From: Streptomyces sp. NBC_00620
GTDB lineage: Bacteria > Actinomycetota > Actinomycetes > Streptomycetales > Streptomycetaceae
Direction: 5' to 3'
NCBI RefSeq assembly: GCF_026341825.1
Contig: NZ_JAPENY010000001.1
Coordinates: 1,054,001-1,118,000, forward strand
DNA: 64,000 nt
The notes beneath the pieces were generated by a model, which did no database searches, had not been told where the DNA came from, and saw nothing but the letters and a program-made list of their open reading frames with translations. Numbering within the stretch: the stretch's first letter is position 1; each line of letters begins with the position of its first letter. A program made the position numbers and the translations under genes. This document shows positions 63,984-64,000 of this stretch, one piece after another.

Positions 63984-64000
63984 CCGCGCGCGTACGAAGG

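Overview
The window is high-GC DNA with Streptomyces-style genes: GTG starts, short AGGAG/GGGGA ribosome sites, ATGA/GTGA gene overlaps, and codons ending mostly in G or C. It holds a full 14-gene complex I operon beside futalosine-pathway menaquinone genes. The gene order matches, from memory, the nuo / p60 / def / menG / mqnC neighbourhood of Streptomyces chromosomes. No species can be named from the sequence alone. I saw no rRNA, tRNA, CRISPR array, insertion sequence or prophage.

Layout. 1-8113: tail of a secreted M28 aminopeptidase, a TPR-type protein with a tiny lipoprotein ahead of it, an FMN reductase behind a strong palindrome, a LolA-like protein with an ABC exporter, a CHRD/DUF3455 secreted protein and a long-chain polyprenyl diphosphate synthase. 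8495-13285: a peptide transporter with a CocE-type hydrolase, then a LysM/transglycosylase gene behind a cyclic di-AMP (ydaO-type) riboswitch and a Crp-like site. 13471-23063 looks accessory: an unknown protein, a MoxR ATPase and a VWA/metallopeptidase protein in one operon, then a two-component system and an MmpL exporter tied together by a duplicated promoter/operator module, then a HAD phosphatase. 23064-28015: a 9-bp minisatellite ahead of a fumarylacetoacetase gene, a very long hairpin, recQ and a small secreted protein.

28057-43996 is nuoN to nuoA on the minus strand, with the upstream region (43997-44740) carrying a perfect TGTGA-N6-TCACA site, more Crp-like sites and a Rex-like site. 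44741-49537: p60-type cell-wall hydrolase, peptide deformylase, menaquinone-type isoprenoid reductase, GNAT acetyltransferase, PASTA protein and menG. 49619-53774: a putative exopolysaccharide operon (small membrane protein, NodB-GT2 fusion, acyltransferase). 54082-56797: chitinase-like lipoprotein, a barrel-less amidohydrolase relic and mqnC. 56869-64000: prepilin peptidase, LysM-BTAD membrane protein, lipoprotein and secreted-protein genes, a WXG100-like protein and TadE/TadG-type genes, which suggests a Tad-like pilus or secretion locus running off the right edge.

Together the polyprenyl synthase (tail), MqnC (nucleus), MenG (methylation), the reductase (tail saturation) and complex I (quinone reduction) form a respiratory block. 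Crp-like sites lie before the nuo operon and before three secreted or cell-wall genes. Three genes (nuoN, the reductase and menG) have their 3' ends, including the stop codon, duplicated just downstream, an unusual shared feature.
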